DNA from: Terriglobia bacterium
GTDB taxonomy: Bacteria; Acidobacteriota; Terriglobia; Acidiferrales; UBA7541
Direction: 5' to 3'
NCBI GenBank assembly: GCA_020072805.1
Contig: JAIQGC010000069.1
Coordinates: 1 to 49,917, forward strand
DNA length: 49,917 nucleotides
The notes under the pieces are model-generated. The model saw only the letters and a list, made by a program, of their open reading frames with translations, did no database searches and had not been told where the DNA came from. Each line of letters begins with the position of its first letter. The stretch's first letter is position 1. Positions 20,161-28,944 of this stretch are shown one piece after another. The translations under genes were made by a program, and so were the position numbers.

Positions 20161-20901
20161 TTATTCGCGAACGATGGAAGCCTTGGCGGAGGGAACTTCC
20201 ACCTGCATGAGGCGGTGGTTGCCGTCCACGTAGACGAAAACCTCGAGGTCGGCGGTGGCGATACGCAAGCCGGCAAAGGACTGTCCGTTCAGGGTGCGCG
20301 GGCCGATGCTTTCCACCTTGAGCGAACCGGGAGTGACGTCCTGGGGAATGAGCACGGGGAAAGTCTGCACGCCGCCCGCGGGCCAGTTATAGAGGCGGGC
20401 GAGAATGCCGTACTGATGGAAGAGGTTGTTGTCCAGGACCACGATTTTGGGAGTTTCGAAATTCATCTCCTGCTGGAAAGGCTCCGAGCCCTCCATCTCC
20501 AGGGTGATTTTAGCGACGCCGCTTTCAAATACGATGTGCGCGCCGGTCTTTTTTCCGCCCTCCATGGACCATTCGTAGGCCTGGGGAATGCCGTCGGGGC
20601 GGAGGCGCAAGGTGGAGAGGACGCGGACGCGCGCGCCGTCCTGCCCCAGGATGTCGGCTTTTCCGCGGGCAATCCAGGATTCGCCCGCCGGGGCGATTTC
20701 GAATTCTTCGCTGCCCACGGCCTTCCCGTCGACCAGAATCTTGAGTTTGCCCTTGTCTGCGGCGAACAGGGAGCCGGCGGCGGGGGCGCTTTTGGTCTTC
20801 TGGGCGCCGTGCATGCCGGCGGCGAGGAGGAAGAGCGCAGCCAGGCAGAGGCCGACGGCAGCGGCAATTTTCGAAAGAGGGTGAAGCGGGCGATTGGTCA
20901 T
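20161..20901 (-). CDS. Secreted hypothetical protein, last gene of the ECF-sigma unit
   Basis: The 246-residue protein has a signal peptide or anchor (KIAAAVGLCLAALFLLAAGMHGA) and then a mostly beta body: KLKILVDGKAVGSEEFEI, ARVRVLSTLRLRPDGIPQAYEW, HIVFESGVAKITLEM. A C-terminal part follows: NLFHQYGILARLYNWPAGGVQTFPVLIPQ. This layout (repeated strands recording a parameter, then a 'LFHQYGILARLYN' helix) resembles outer-membrane-associated DUF3108-like beta sandwiches, but I am not certain. Start ATG at 20901 has GGGAGAG eight bases upstream. It follows aroK by 28 bases on the same strand and may share its message. Confidence 0.75.
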   Translation of the reverse strand: MTNRPLHPLSKIAAAVGLCLAALFLLAAGMHGAQKTKSAPAAGSLFAADKGKLKILVDGKAVGSEEFEIAPAGESWIARGKADILGQDGARVRVLSTLRLRPDGIPQAYEWSMEGGKKTGAHIVFESGVAKITLEMEGSEPFQQEMNFETPKIVVLDNNLFHQYGILARLYNWPAGGVQTFPVLIPQDVTPGSLKVESIGPRTLNGQSFAGLRIATADLEVFVYVDGNHRLMQVEVPSAKASIVRE

Positions 20902-20929
20902 TGGTGGAACTCTCCCTTGGCGCAAATTT

Positions 20930-21520
20930 CTAGGATGGCCGGCGGCCGACGATCAGATTTTCAGGATCGCCGGGGGTGACGATTCCCAGGTCCAGAATTC
21001 CGGCCACCACGGCGGATGTTTCGCCGGAACTATCCACGCGATAGGCGGCCTGCTGGTAGGACGGCAAGCGCTGCTGGTAAAGAGCGCGAAAGCTGGATTC
21101 ATCGCGAAAAAGAGGGCGGCCGGTCATGGTCAGGCAGCGATTCAGAAGGGTTTCCAGAGGGCAATCCAGCCAGATGACGGGAATGTCCGCGGCGCGGAGG
21201 AGTTCGACATTGGCGGGCTGGGCATAGGTGCCGCCGCCGAGAGCCAGGACGGTGGGCTCATTGCGTTCGGCCACGCGGCCGATGACCAGCTTCAATTGCT
21301 CGTGTTCGAGCTGGCGGAAGGCGGGTTCGCCGAATTTTTCGAAAATTTGCGGGATGGTGAGGCCGGCGGCTTCTTCGATGCGCTCGTCGAGATCGGTAAA
21401 GCGCCAGGCGAGCTGGCGGGAGAGCGCCGTGCCCACGGTGGATTTTCCCGAGCCCATGAAACCGGCCAGGCAGAGGATGGGCGCATGAATGGCGGGGCCA
21501 TGCGGTGTTTTGATCGGCAT
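20930..21520 (-). CDS. aroK: Shikimate kinase
   Basis: The 196-residue protein phosphorylates shikimate in aromatic amino acid synthesis. The P-loop GFMGSGKST (about 20-28) and the substrate-binding acidic pair in FTDLDERIEE (D43, D45) are present. The family glycine triplet is at ALGGGTY, and a lid region around TGRPLFRDESSFRALYQQR matches the usual RPLL-type arginine segment. Start ATG at 21520 (MPIKTPHG) gives a normal length; a longer frame to 21574 overlaps the upstream gene and was not used. It sits unusually inside what looks like an ECF sigma operon, with 22 bases to the DUF4097-like gene upstream and 28 to the secreted gene downstream. Confidence 0.93.
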   Translation of the reverse strand: MPIKTPHGPAIHAPILCLAGFMGSGKSTVGTALSRQLAWRFTDLDERIEEAAGLTIPQIFEKFGEPAFRQLEHEQLKLVIGRVAERNEPTVLALGGGTYAQPANVELLRAADIPVIWLDCPLETLLNRCLTMTGRPLFRDESSFRALYQQRLPSYQQAAYRVDSSGETSAVVAGILDLGIVTPGDPENLIVGRRPS

Positions 21521-21542
21521 TCCGTCTCGCTGCGCGAAGAGT

Positions 21543-22457
21543 CTAATCGCGCTTACGAATGCGGATTGTACCACTGAACGTGGAGAGATTGACCTGGGCC
21601 AGGCCGGCGTTGACGCTGCCAGTGAGGCTATGGGCGAACCGGGTGGAAAGATGTTTCAGGCCGTGGGAATCGGGCTTGAGGAAATCGGCGGCCTGATTGT
21701 CCACGGTGCCGCTGGTAGTGATGGCGCGCAGGTCGAAGGAGTCGCTGCCGGAAAAACGGACTTCCACCAGGCCCATGCCGCTCTTGAGGGTATAGATGCC
21801 GGTGCGCAGAAAATCGCCGTCGTAGAGGAGATTTCCGGAAGTGGAGGAGGCGCTGAGGCTGCTGAGCTGGGGCTGCAAGAACTGGGCGCTGCCGCTGACC
21901 GAGGTGAAATTCACCTTGCCGGCGCACTGCATGCAGAGGAGCGAACCGCCCATGGTCTTGACGATGATGTAGCCGGAGACTTCCTTGAGGTGCACATCAC
22001 CGGCCCTGGATTCCAGAGTCATATCGCCATAGACCTGTTCGATGTAGATGGTGCCCATGTTGGTGGTGTGGATTTCGAGATCGGTCTCTTCGGGGACGGT
22101 GATTTCAAAGCTGGTTTCGCTGTCTCCGGGGCGGGAGGGCTTTTCGGCGAGGGTGGTGGTGAGGGCGATGCGGCTGTCGGCCTGCTCCATTTCGACGGCC
22201 ACGCGGTCGGAGACGCGGTTGGCCTTGATGACCACTTCGGCGTTCTTCCAGGATTTCACTTCTACGCGGCCATTGGCGGCGTTCTGAATGGTGACGACGG
22301 GTCGGCGGGTAACCGTGAAGTGCCGCTCCATGCGCAGGGACTGGCCGGGGGTCTGCTCGCCGGATTGTCCCGCGGGGAGAGCGGGGCTGCCGGAGAGAAG
22401 GCAGAGAGAAAGCCAGGCCATGGGAATGGACATCGAGAGTTTCGTTTGGGTGCGCAT
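21543..22457 (-). CDS. Secreted DUF4097-type beta-helix protein
   Basis: The 304-residue protein has a signal peptide (SMSIPMAWLSLCLLSGSPALPAG) followed by strand-repeat text typical of DUF4097/adhesin-like right-handed helices: NAANGRVEVKSW, NMGTIYIEQVYGDMTLES, GDVHLKEVSGYIIVKTMGGSL, VNFTSVSGSAQF, ITTSGTVDNQAADF, LSTFSGTIRIRK. Each turn repeats a 'G-x-V/I' step. Function is unknown; such genes often lie beside ECF sigma/anti-sigma pairs, as here. The ATG at 22457 is one base after the anti-sigma stop (TAACATG), so translation is probably coupled. Confidence 0.85.
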   Translation of the reverse strand: MRTQTKLSMSIPMAWLSLCLLSGSPALPAGQSGEQTPGQSLRMERHFTVTRRPVVTIQNAANGRVEVKSWKNAEVVIKANRVSDRVAVEMEQADSRIALTTTLAEKPSRPGDSETSFEITVPEETDLEIHTTNMGTIYIEQVYGDMTLESRAGDVHLKEVSGYIIVKTMGGSLLCMQCAGKVNFTSVSGSAQFLQPQLSSLSASSTSGNLLYDGDFLRTGIYTLKSGMGLVEVRFSGSDSFDLRAITTSGTVDNQAADFLKPDSHGLKHLSTRFAHSLTGSVNAGLAQVNLSTFSGTIRIRKRD

Positions 22458-22458
22458 G

Positions 22459-23088
22459 TTAGTTTTCCCCCACTTGTGTATCCATCATTGCGGCGAGAAT
22501 TTCGGCTTTCTGTTGGTAGGCACCGCTCAGGTATTCGTGCGCCACTTCGTCCTGGGGCTCCTGTTGAACCCGGCGCTCACAGTCGGCGATGAAATTGTCG
22601 ACGACCTGGAGATTGGCGCGCAGCGACTGATTCACCGGCGAGGTGGCCGTATGGGCCACGGTCTCGACATGGGCCACTTCGCGGGCCAGCACGGCGGCGG
22701 TTTCCGCATAGGCGGCGGTATTCGCGGCGGGCTGTTTCTCCGGGGGCCAGCCGACGATGGCCGCGGCTGCCAGGACGGCAACGGCGAATCCCAATTGCAG
22801 GGCATGGAGGCGGAAGAAGGCCGCCAGGGAGCCGGTCCAGGCCGGTTTGGCGTCCGTCGGCACGGTGCGGATAATTTTCTCGGCTTCGAGCTGGGCGCGC
22901 AGGGCGATCCACAACCGCTGGGGAGGCTCCACCTCCGCCGGCAGTTCCCGAGCCGCTTCGGTCATGGCTGCGAAATCCGCGACGAGATCCTTGCAGGCTG
23001 CGCATACCGCCAGATGGTCCCGCTGGGCATCTCCGAGCAGGTCTAGCCCCTGCTGCTCGATGAACCGTTCCAATTCAGTGCACTTCAT
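22459..23088 (-). CDS. Membrane-bound zinc-finger anti-sigma factor
   Basis: The 209-residue protein has the N-terminal ZAS signature HxxxCxxC (H25, C29, C32 in HLAVCAACKDL). An acidic/Pro linker follows, then one transmembrane segment (about 92-114, LQLGFAVAVLAAAAIVGW), and an extracytoplasmic domain that is mostly helical (FIADCERRVQQEPQDEVAHEYLSGAYQQKAEI). ZAS proteins bind the cognate ECF sigma factor and release it on a signal. The gene follows the sigma gene by 49 bases and precedes the DUF4097-type gene by one base, a standard arrangement. Start ATG at 23088 has GGAGCAGC upstream. Confidence 0.9.
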   Translation of the reverse strand: MKCTELERFIEQQGLDLLGDAQRDHLAVCAACKDLVADFAAMTEAARELPAEVEPPQRLWIALRAQLEAEKIIRTVPTDAKPAWTGSLAAFFRLHALQLGFAVAVLAAAAIVGWPPEKQPAANTAAYAETAAVLAREVAHVETVAHTATSPVNQSLRANLQVVDNFIADCERRVQQEPQDEVAHEYLSGAYQQKAEILAAMMDTQVGEN

Positions 23089-23137
23089 CTTGCTGCTCCG
23101 CGGGCGGGCGCTGGGTGGCCCTTCCGCTTCTTAAACT

Positions 23138-23800
23138 CTATTCACTTCTTTCCGTTACCGCTTTTGCCGCCGGATGGTCCTGATGCTCCTGACGGGCCTG
23201 CCGTGCCTGGCTCCTCAACTCTTCCTGCAAATGCTCGCGAAGACGGGTGCGGGCCTTGTGCAACTGCGACTTGGAATTGCCCACCGAACATCCCATGATC
23301 CCCGCAATTTCGTTGTGCTCGTAGCCCTGAATGTCATGCAGCACGAACACCGTTCGGTACCCCGGCGGAAGTTGCTCGATGGAACGCTCGATGTTTACGC
23401 GGTCCACCGCGCCGCTCAAGCGCAGATCCGGCGCTCCCACGTCCCGTTTCGGGCCGCTGTTCTCGTCGTCCGGGTCCAGCGTCTCTTCCAGGGAAACCGC
23501 GGGAAGAGTTTTCTTTCTCAGCCGCATCAAAACCACGTTGACGGTCATCCGATGCAGCCAGGTAGAAAACGCCGATTCGCCGCGAAACGTGCCGATCTTC
23601 CGGAAGAGCTGGAGAAACGCCTCCTGGGCCAGATCCTCCGCGTCGGCCGGATTGGCGACCATGCGCAGACAAAGCGCATAGACCCTGCGGCTATGCAGGC
23701 CGTAGAGATGCTCAAAAGCGGCGGCATCGCCCTTTTGTGCCAGGCGTATGGCGTCCGCTTCTGTCAGCGGCTTGGTCTCGGCTGGTCGGTTTCGGGCCAA
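23138..23800 (-). CDS. ECF-type RNA polymerase sigma factor
   Basis: The 220-residue protein is an extracytoplasmic-function sigma-70. Region 2 runs from AAAFEHLYGLHSRRVYALCLRMVANPADAEDLAQEAFLQLFRKI to SAFSTWLHRMTVNVVLMRLRK. Region 4 has SIEQLPPGYRTVFVLHDIQGYEHNEIAGIMGCSVGNSKSQLHKARTRLRE. There is no region 3, as expected. The C-terminal tail (Gln/His/Arg-rich) is short. The start is a TTG at 23800, with GGATAGGA close upstream; no in-frame ATG precedes region 2 except at 23962, where upstream text is not family-like. It heads the unit with its anti-sigma factor. Confidence 0.92.
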   Translation of the reverse strand: MARNRPAETKPLTEADAIRLAQKGDAAAFEHLYGLHSRRVYALCLRMVANPADAEDLAQEAFLQLFRKIGTFRGESAFSTWLHRMTVNVVLMRLRKKTLPAVSLEETLDPDDENSGPKRDVGAPDLRLSGAVDRVNIERSIEQLPPGYRTVFVLHDIQGYEHNEIAGIMGCSVGNSKSQLHKARTRLREHLQEELRSQARQARQEHQDHPAAKAVTERSE

Positions 23801-23975
23801 TGGTCCTATCCCGGCGCATCCATGTCGTCCGATGCGCCGCACACCCTCCGGAGTTGTCCCGAAGTGAGGGCTTGTTTCCTGGCAGGCAAGGCCCGCATCT
23901 TGCGCGGATGCCCGCTCTCTTCCCGGGCCAGGGGCACAAAGCTCCGTGTTCCCCGCTCGCAAGGAGGGGAATGCC

Positions 23976-24701
23976 CTATTTTCGCGCGATTGGAGCGGAA
24001 GGTCTATGCGGGATTTTGCCGCCGTTGTTTCTTGGGGGCGCCGCCAGCGCCGGGAGTTTGAATGCCTGCCGCTCGAAGCTGGCCAGCTCTTCCTCCGGGA
24101 GAACGCGCAAAAACGATTTGAGGACCACCACGGATTCGCGGAAGCAGCTGTTCAAGTCGTAATGAAGTTCTTCCAGGGTCCACCAGGTGTCCGCCGGGGA
24201 CAGGGCCGTTCTCTCGGATAACCTGCTGGCGGAGAGGGCGTAGTCCTGCTCGGCAGCCTCGGTCATTTCGATCAGGGTGCGAATCTTGTGCAGGAATTGC
24301 GAGCGCTGGGTTAGCAGCACCAGAGAGAGCAATTCGCTTATGCGCGCCGACTGCTGGCAGCGCTCTCCGCGGAAATTATCGGGATTTAGCGGATCGGTGT
24401 GCGGGAGCGTCCCGTAATGGCGGGCATGGGCATCGAGTGCCCGCAGCATGGCCACCAGGGGATGGGCCAGCATGCAGCTAAGGGCTCCGCTGACGGCCAC
24501 GGCCTGGCGGGCCTGCTCGAGCCGCCCCTTGCGCAGAAGGAGAAAGGCTTCATCCAGCATGACGCTGAACATGGCGTAGGCATTCTGGATATTGCCCTCG
24601 AGATTCTGGAACACCCGGGCCTTGGACTCGGGGAGCCAGGCGCGCCAATCACCTTGTACGGAGGAGGATTGCGAAGATTGCGGGTGTGTACCTGATTTCA
24701 T
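23976..24701 (-). CDS. Hypothetical helical protein upstream of the ECF sigma gene
   Basis: The 241-residue protein is predicted to be almost entirely helical. After a polar, low-complexity start (SGTHPQSSQSSSVQG) come segments such as WRAWLPESKARVFQNLEGNIQNAYAMFSVMLDEAFLLLRKGRLEQARQAVAVSGALSCMLAHPLVAMLRALD. Near the end is [34 protein letters not shown]. There is no signal peptide and no recognised catalytic motif. A helical-repeat or four-helix regulator fold is a guess. Start ATG at 24701 (MKSGTHPQ) is chosen over 24758 because the longer form would encode the promoter region. It ends 175 bases before the sigma start. Confidence 0.7.
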   Translation of the reverse strand: MKSGTHPQSSQSSSVQGDWRAWLPESKARVFQNLEGNIQNAYAMFSVMLDEAFLLLRKGRLEQARQAVAVSGALSCMLAHPLVAMLRALDAHARHYGTLPHTDPLNPDNFRGERCQQSARISELLSLVLLTQRSQFLHKIRTLIEMTEAAEQDYALSASRLSERTALSPADTWWTLEELHYDLNSCFRESVVVLKSFLRVLPEEELASFERQAFKLPALAAPPRNNGGKIPHRPSAPIARK

Positions 24702-24727
24702 ATGAGAGTCCCGGTACAGATGGGCGC

Positions 24728-24758
24728 AGTATAACAGAAAAGGGAGAGTCTTAAGCAA
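24728..24758 (-). promoter_or_regulatory. Putative promoter for the leftward helical hypothetical
   Basis: On the minus strand, TATACT (24733-24728) is preceded by TTGCTT (24758-24753) at 19 bases. The -10 is strong and the spacing is long. It lies about 25 bases before the ATG at 24701. Confidence 0.45.
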
Positions 24759-25016
24759 GGCCGTAGTTGGGGGTGGCGGAATGCATCTTCTTTATTATCA
24801 TGTATGTGCGATAGATAGATGATGAAATTGTAATTGCCCTAACTTCCCCCGGCATTTCAGCCAAACAGGCGTTTGGTGCCGTTCCTGCCCTCCTCCAGGA
24901 ACGATTTTGTTGTGCAGGCAAGCTTTCCCACTTCTCTGCGCTGGCCGGTTCGCGCCCTATGAAATTGCCGCGCCCGCCGCTATACTGCAATTCCAGATTG
25001 GGAGGGGACGAAACCA

Positions 25017-26567
25017 TTGGAATTCGAGCCGATTGACCAGTTTCAGCAGCGCCAGAAGAAGCTGGAAGAGATTCGCGCGCTGGGCTTTGCGGCCTATCCC
25101 CACGAATTCCGCAGCACGGATGGGCCGGGGGCGCTGGTGGCCGCCTACCAGGAAACCCCGGCGGCGGAGCTGGAAGCGGCACGGCGCAATGTGCGCGTGG
25201 CCGGGCGGATTGTCTCCTACCGGCTGATGGGCAAGGCGGGCTTTGCGCACCTGCAGAGTTGCGGCCAGCGCATACAGATTTACGTGAAACTGGACGTGGC
25301 GGGGGAACGGGCGTTCAAACTGTTTCAACTGCTGGATCTGGGCGACCACATTGGCGTTGCCGGACACCTCTTCCGCACCAAGACCAACGAACTCTCCATC
25401 TGGGTCGAGGAGCTTTTCTTTTTGAGCAAAGCGCTTCTGCCGCTGCCGGAGAAGTGGCACGGACTTTCCGACGTGGAGATCCGCTACCGCCAGCGGTATC
25501 TGGATCTGGTGGCCAACGAGAAATCGCGGCAGGTTTTTCTGGCGCGGGCGCGCATCACCCAGGAGCTGCGGCGCTTCTTCGACGCGCGCGGCTACGTCGA
25601 AGTGGAAACGCCGATGATGCATCCCCTCGCGGGAGGCGCGGCGGCGCGGCCGTTCATCACGCACCACAACACGCTGGACATGGACCTCTATCTGCGCATC
25701 GCGCCGGAGCTGTACTTGAAACGGCTGGTGGTGGGCGGGCTGGACCGGGTGTATGAGATCAACCGCAACTTCCGCAACGAGGGCATCTCGACGCAGCACA
25801 ATCCCGAATTCACCATGCTGGAATTCTACGAGGCCTACAGCAACTATCTCGACCTCATGGACCTGAACGAACAGCTCTTCGCGCTTTTGGCAAGAACAAT
25901 CACCGGCTCGACGACGGTGAGTTACGGCGAGCACCAGCTGGATTTTTCGAAAATGATCCGGCTGACCATGCGCGAAGCCATCTGCAAATACTGGCCCGCT
26001 GAGGCGGGCCCCGCGCCGGCGCCGGCCGAACTGGCCGCTCCCGGGGGGCCGCGCGCGATTGCTCAGCGTTATAACGAATGGGCGGGGCGCGCCGGCAAGG
26101 AGCGCGCGTTCCGGAAGGGCACTCCCTCGGACGGGGAATGGACCGGGCTGCTCTTTGAGGCGTTTGCCGAAGAGCATCTGATTCAGCCCACCATTATTTA
26201 TGACTTTCCCACGGAGATTTCGCCGCTCTCGAAGCAGAAACCGGAGGATCCGGCGCTTACGGAGCGTTTTGAAATTTTTATCGCGGGCATGGAGATCGCC
26301 AACGGCTTTTCCGAACTCAATGATCCGGCCGAGCAGGAGCGCCGTTTTCTGGAGCAGATCGCCCAGGGCGGGGAAGAAGCCCCCAAGCAAGTGGATGTGG
26401 ATTATATTCGCGCGCTCTGCCATGGGCTTCCGCCGACGGCCGGCGAGGGAGTGGGGATCGACCGGGTGACCATGCTGCTGACCGACTCGCATTCCATCCG
26501 CGACGTGATTCTGTTTCCGCTGCTGCGTCCGGAATCGCCGGCGTCCTCGCCGGACGAGAAAGCCTGA
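25017..26567 (+). CDS. lysS: Lysyl-tRNA synthetase, class II
   Basis: The 516-residue enzyme charges tRNA(Lys). The N-terminal OB-fold binds the anticodon (VAGRIVSYRLMGKAGFAHLQ). Class II motif 1 is around RRFFDARGYVEVETPMMHP, motif 2 is FRNEGISTQHNPEFTMLEFYEAY, and motif 3 is GEGVGIDRVTMLLT. Lysine-binding region EYGGPEIS-like text appears as SFSEL-type 'NGFSELNDPAEQERRF'. Length and order are normal. The start is TTG at 25017 after a strong GGGAGGGGACG. A TATACT box at 24981-24986 fits a -10 element, but I see no convincing -35. It precedes a LolC/E-type permease by 12 bases. Confidence 0.97.
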   Translation: MEFEPIDQFQQRQKKLEEIRALGFAAYPHEFRSTDGPGALVAAYQETPAAELEAARRNVRVAGRIVSYRLMGKAGFAHLQSCGQRIQIYVKLDVAGERAFKLFQLLDLGDHIGVAGHLFRTKTNELSIWVEELFFLSKALLPLPEKWHGLSDVEIRYRQRYLDLVANEKSRQVFLARARITQELRRFFDARGYVEVETPMMHPLAGGAAARPFITHHNTLDMDLYLRIAPELYLKRLVVGGLDRVYEINRNFRNEGISTQHNPEFTMLEFYEAYSNYLDLMDLNEQLFALLARTITGSTTVSYGEHQLDFSKMIRLTMREAICKYWPAEAGPAPAPAELAAPGGPRAIAQRYNEWAGRAGKERAFRKGTPSDGEWTGLLFEAFAEEHLIQPTIIYDFPTEISPLSKQKPEDPALTERFEIFIAGMEIANGFSELNDPAEQERRFLEQIAQGGEEAPKQVDVDYIRALCHGLPPTAGEGVGIDRVTMLLTDSHSIRDVILFPLLRPESPASSPDEKA

Positions 26568-26579
26568 CGGGCGGGGCGC

Positions 26580-27806
26580 ATGCGCTTCGAATGGTTCGTC
26601 GCGCGGCGGTATCTGCGGTCACCTTACCGTCCGGCGGTGCTGCGGCTGGTGACGGCGTTTTCGGTGCTGGGAGTAGGCGCGGGCGTGGCTACGCTGGTGG
26701 TGGCGCTGGCCATGAACACCGGCTTCCGCGAAACCATTCAAGACCGCCTGCTGGGCGTCACCGCGCACGTCTCGCTTACGCGCCCCGGCGCCGGGGGCAT
26801 GCAGGACTATGAGTCCCTCGCGCAGCGATTGGCCGCCATCCCCGGCGTTCGCTCGGTCACTCCCGCGGTTTACCAGACTGTGCTGCTTTCCTTCGGAGGG
26901 CAGGCGCGCGGCGTGGTGGTTAAAGGAGTAGACCCGGCACGGGAGCGGCGCTTCGATGAAGCCCTGCAACGTGTTGTAGCGGGGAAGCTTGATTTTGCGC
27001 CCGATTCCGACGGGATCGAAGCGATTTTGATGGGAAAACTGCTGGCCGACGAATGGAAGGTCAAGCCCGGCGATTATGTAACGCTGCTGAGCCCGCAGGG
27101 GCGACTCACGCCGTTTGGGATGATGCCGCGCACGCGGCGATTCCGGGTGGCCGGAATTTTCGAATCGGGCTTTTTCGATTACGACGAAAATTGGTGCTTC
27201 CTCACGCTGCCCGCGGCGCAGAATCTGGCCGGTTCGGGCGACACGGTCAACGTGATTGAACTGCGCCTGGCCAGCCCCGACCTGGCTCCCGACATAGCGC
27301 GGCAGGCGGCTTCCGCCGCGGGCGCAGGCTATGCCGCGACCACCTGGATGGATGAGAACCAGGCGCTGTTTCGCGCGCTGCACCTGGAAAAACTGGTGAC
27401 GTCTATTTTCATCGGATTGATTACTTTTGTGGCGGGCCTCAACATTCTGGTGGTTCTCTCGATGACCGTCACCGACAAGGCCCGCGACATCGCCGTGCTC
27501 ATGGCCATGGGCACGCGCCCCGCGCAGATTCGCCGCATTTTTCTGCTGCAGGGAATCGCCATCGGCGCCAGCGGAACGCTGGCCGGACTACTGCTGGGAT
27601 ACGCCATTGCCTGGACCGCGGGCGCTTACCATTTGATCCCCATTGACCCGCAAGTCTATGCCGTGGCCTACGTTCCCTTTCACCCGGTCTTGGCCGACGG
27701 ATTGGGAATCGCCCTGGCGGCGATGGGAATATCCACGGCGGCGACGCTGATACCGGCGCGGGCGGCCTCGAAACTGCTCCCGGTGGAAATCTTGCGTTAT
27801 GAGTAG
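26580..27806 (+). CDS. LolC/LolE-type lipoprotein-release ABC permease
   Basis: The 408-residue protein has the classic FtsX/MacB layout: an N-terminal cytoplasmic helix MRFEWFVARRYLRS and a transmembrane helix (about 23-46, VTAFSVLGVGAGVATLVVALAM). A large periplasmic domain (about 55-265) includes LLGVTAHVSLTRPG and FGMMPRTRRFRVAGIFESGFFDYDE. Three C-terminal transmembrane helices follow (about 270-300, 318-345, 370-395), the first with the RDIAVLMAMG coupling motif. LolCDE extracts mature lipoproteins from the inner membrane. Only one permease is present, so it may act as a homodimer. The ATPase gene is 356 bases downstream on the same strand. Start ATG 26580 follows GACGGGCGGGGCGC. Confidence 0.9.
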   Translation: MRFEWFVARRYLRSPYRPAVLRLVTAFSVLGVGAGVATLVVALAMNTGFRETIQDRLLGVTAHVSLTRPGAGGMQDYESLAQRLAAIPGVRSVTPAVYQTVLLSFGGQARGVVVKGVDPARERRFDEALQRVVAGKLDFAPDSDGIEAILMGKLLADEWKVKPGDYVTLLSPQGRLTPFGMMPRTRRFRVAGIFESGFFDYDENWCFLTLPAAQNLAGSGDTVNVIELRLASPDLAPDIARQAASAAGAGYAATTWMDENQALFRALHLEKLVTSIFIGLITFVAGLNILVVLSMTVTDKARDIAVLMAMGTRPAQIRRIFLLQGIAIGASGTLAGLLLGYAIAWTAGAYHLIPIDPQVYAVAYVPFHPVLADGLGIALAAMGISTAATLIPARAASKLLPVEILRYE

Positions 27807-28162
27807 TTTGCAAGGGAGAGAAAAGCGAAGAAAGATTCCGGAATGGTGCAGTGGTTGCAGGTTATGCAGGTATGGATTGGGCGGGTCATCCAAATCAATG
27901 GTACGAAATGTGCCGAATGCGGATTATTCGCCTAACTAATTGAATTAAAAGCAATTAAAAGTGGTTCAAGTTGAAACAGTTTCTGTCAACAGAGTATGAA
28001 CTGGGGGATTGGCTGGATGTAGGAAATAAATTATCTTTCGGGGAAAATTTGTGGCACTGCGCTTCGGCACTGTTGAGGGGGAGCAGGCATCTAAGATAAG
28101 GAAGAGGAAAACCGGGCCGGGAGAAGTAAGGCGAGGGCGAGCGGGCGGAAAAAGCGGAGAGT
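27807..28162 (+). promoter_or_regulatory. 356-base lower-GC spacer between permease and ATPase, with a putative promoter
   Basis: No gene is seen. The middle (about 27920-28050) is AT-rich in an otherwise GC-rich region. TTGAAA at 27971-27976 and TATGAA at 27995-28000 are 18 bases apart and could drive lolD and clpC. The rest holds no recognisable motif. Confidence 0.35.
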
Positions 28163-28942
28163 ATGGAAAGAGCGAATGCCAATTCGGCGGGTTCTGAGTT
28201 GCGCGGCGCGGGAGCAGGCGCGCGGGTGGTGCTGGAGGCGCGGGACCTGCGCAAGAGTTACGGCCGCGGCGTACAAGCGTTGCAAATTCTCAGCGGAGTG
28301 AATCTTTCGTTGCGCGAAGGGGAGATGGTGGCGATCGTGGCGCCCTCGGGAGCAGGGAAGAGCACGCTGCTGCATCTGCTAGCCGCGCTAGACACGCCGT
28401 CAAACGGTGCAGTATACTTTGGGGCGAAAGCGATCGAAACAAATGATGAGGCGGCGCTGGCCGCGTTGCGCAATCGCGCCATTGGTTTTGTCTGGCAGAG
28501 GCATCAATTGCTGCCCGATTTTACGGCGGCGGAGAATGTGGCCATGCCGCTGTTGGTGCGCGGCGAAAAGTTTGCTTCGGCGCTCGACCGGGCGCTGGGG
28601 CTGCTCGAGGAAGTGGGGCTGGCGCAGCGCGCGAGCCATCGGGCAGGTGAGCTTTCCGGCGGGGAACAGCAGCGCGTAGCGATAGCCCGGGCGCTCGTCA
28701 CCGGACCATCGGTGCTGCTGGCGGATGAACCCACCGGAGACCTGGACGAGCAGAATGCTTGGGCCGTGTTCGAACTTCTGGAACGATTGCACCGCACGCA
28801 CCGCCTGACGTCGCTTCTGGCGACGCATAATCTGGCGATTGCGGCGCGCTGCGACCGGGTTCTGGGGCTGGAACATGGCGTTCTGCGGACTCGCCCGGCT
28901 GCGGCCTGGGCGATGGGGACCCCCGAGGGAGAAGCGAGCTAA
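28163..28942 (+). CDS. LolD-type ABC transporter ATP-binding protein
   Basis: The 259-residue ATPase has Walker [10 protein letters not shown] (about 60-68), Q-loop [10 protein letters not shown] with the LolD-like [11 protein letters not shown] after it, signature LSGGEQQR (164-171), Walker [13 protein letters not shown] (184 onward) and switch H222. '[13 protein letters not shown]' is typical for LolD and MacB-like ATPases, so it is assigned to the lipoprotein-release permease upstream. The N-terminus has an extra Ala/Gly-rich stretch before [15 protein letters not shown]. clpC starts two bases after the stop, so the two are likely co-transcribed. Confidence 0.88.
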   Translation: MERANANSAGSELRGAGAGARVVLEARDLRKSYGRGVQALQILSGVNLSLREGEMVAIVAPSGAGKSTLLHLLAALDTPSNGAVYFGAKAIETNDEAALAALRNRAIGFVWQRHQLLPDFTAAENVAMPLLVRGEKFASALDRALGLLEEVGLAQRASHRAGELSGGEQQRVAIARALVTGPSVLLADEPTGDLDEQNAWAVFELLERLHRTHRLTSLLATHNLAIAARCDRVLGLEHGVLRTRPAAAWAMGTPEGEAS

Positions 28943-28944
28943 TC

